A DNA stretch of 64,000 nucleotides, taken from NCBI GenBank assembly GCA_026125795.1, contig JAHCKM010000003.1, forward strand, positions 496,001 through 560,000, in the 5' to 3' direction. This DNA comes from Burkholderiaceae bacterium (GTDB lineage: Bacteria > Pseudomonadota > Gammaproteobacteria > Burkholderiales > Burkholderiaceae_C). The notes beneath the pieces were generated by a model. That model saw only the letters and a list, made by a program, of their open reading frames with translations. It did not search any database and was not told where the DNA came from. Below are positions 61,992 to 64,000 of this stretch, in pieces. Both the position numbers and the translations under genes were made by a program. The stretch's first letter is position 1; every line of letters starts with the position of its first letter.

Positions 61992-64000
<2,009 letters not shown>

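Overview
The window is a high-GC stretch of a betaproteobacterial chromosome, order Burkholderiales, most likely the Rubrivivax/Leptothrix/Methylibium branch. The evidence is the tpiA-secG-tRNA-Leu(GAG)-nuoA..N order, an intracellular polyhydroxybutyrate depolymerase with a cysteine nucleophile, and lineage-typical small families (DUF1178, DUF2069, DUF1737, DUF1161). Short GC-rich palindromic repeats (core CCCCCGAGGGGG) are scattered between genes. Coding density is high and no prophage, insertion sequence or CRISPR array was seen. The assignment rests on reading the sequence, not on a database search.

Layout. 1-2941: a GNAT gene fragment translationally coupled to the tail of an isc Fe-S operon (hscB-hscA-fdx). 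3134-6395: a small unknown gene, tsaD, an Hsp20 chaperone with a heat-shock-like promoter, and an aminotransferase. 6391-11539: rpsO and pnp with structured leaders, a quinone oxidoreductase, tpiA and secG. 11695-26694: tRNA-Leu and the complete 14-gene complex I operon, followed by an overlapping Nudix hydrolase and a DUF1178 gene. 28046-31973: a proline/alanine-repeat lipoprotein metalloprotease, then a zinc-ribbon membrane protein coupled to a TAXI-type periplasmic binding protein. 32001-37652: a D-2-hydroxyacid dehydrogenase, DUF2069, a YihY-like membrane protein, and the threonine-to-glycine pair kbl plus SDR threonine dehydrogenase. 37663-42976: periplasmic c-type cytochromes and a di-haem peroxidase, an MFS transporter and an orphan hybrid histidine kinase. 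43054-48397: a tiny basic protein, an alpha/beta hydrolase coupled to metY, a CBS protein, aroC and a second MFS transporter. 48472-57926: DUF1737/DUF1161, phaZ, a GST, a cupin, a hydrolase, an SMP-30 protein, an SRPBCC/YCII/tautomerase cluster, a small lipoprotein and glgP. 58006-64000 (minus strand): gcvP (cut by the window end), a Baeyer-Villiger-type monooxygenase, a HExxH protein and sdaA.

How the parts fit. Complex I dominates and fits an aerobic respiratory heterotroph. Threonine dehydrogenase and Kbl make glycine, GcvP starts glycine cleavage and SdaA converts serine to pyruvate, so the window carries much of a threonine-glycine-serine catabolic route. PhaZ and GlgP mobilise stored polyester and glucan.

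Most interesting points: a GC-rich repeat carried in frame inside sdaA; the same repeat family ending exactly on a ribosome binding site and ATG at nuoK and at the CBS gene; a shared C-terminal CTx5LGLC motif in the adjacent zinc-ribbon and TAXI proteins; a two-gene cassette between gcvP and sdaA; and several strong RNA hairpins in leaders (rpsO, pnp, aroC, SRPBCC gene).
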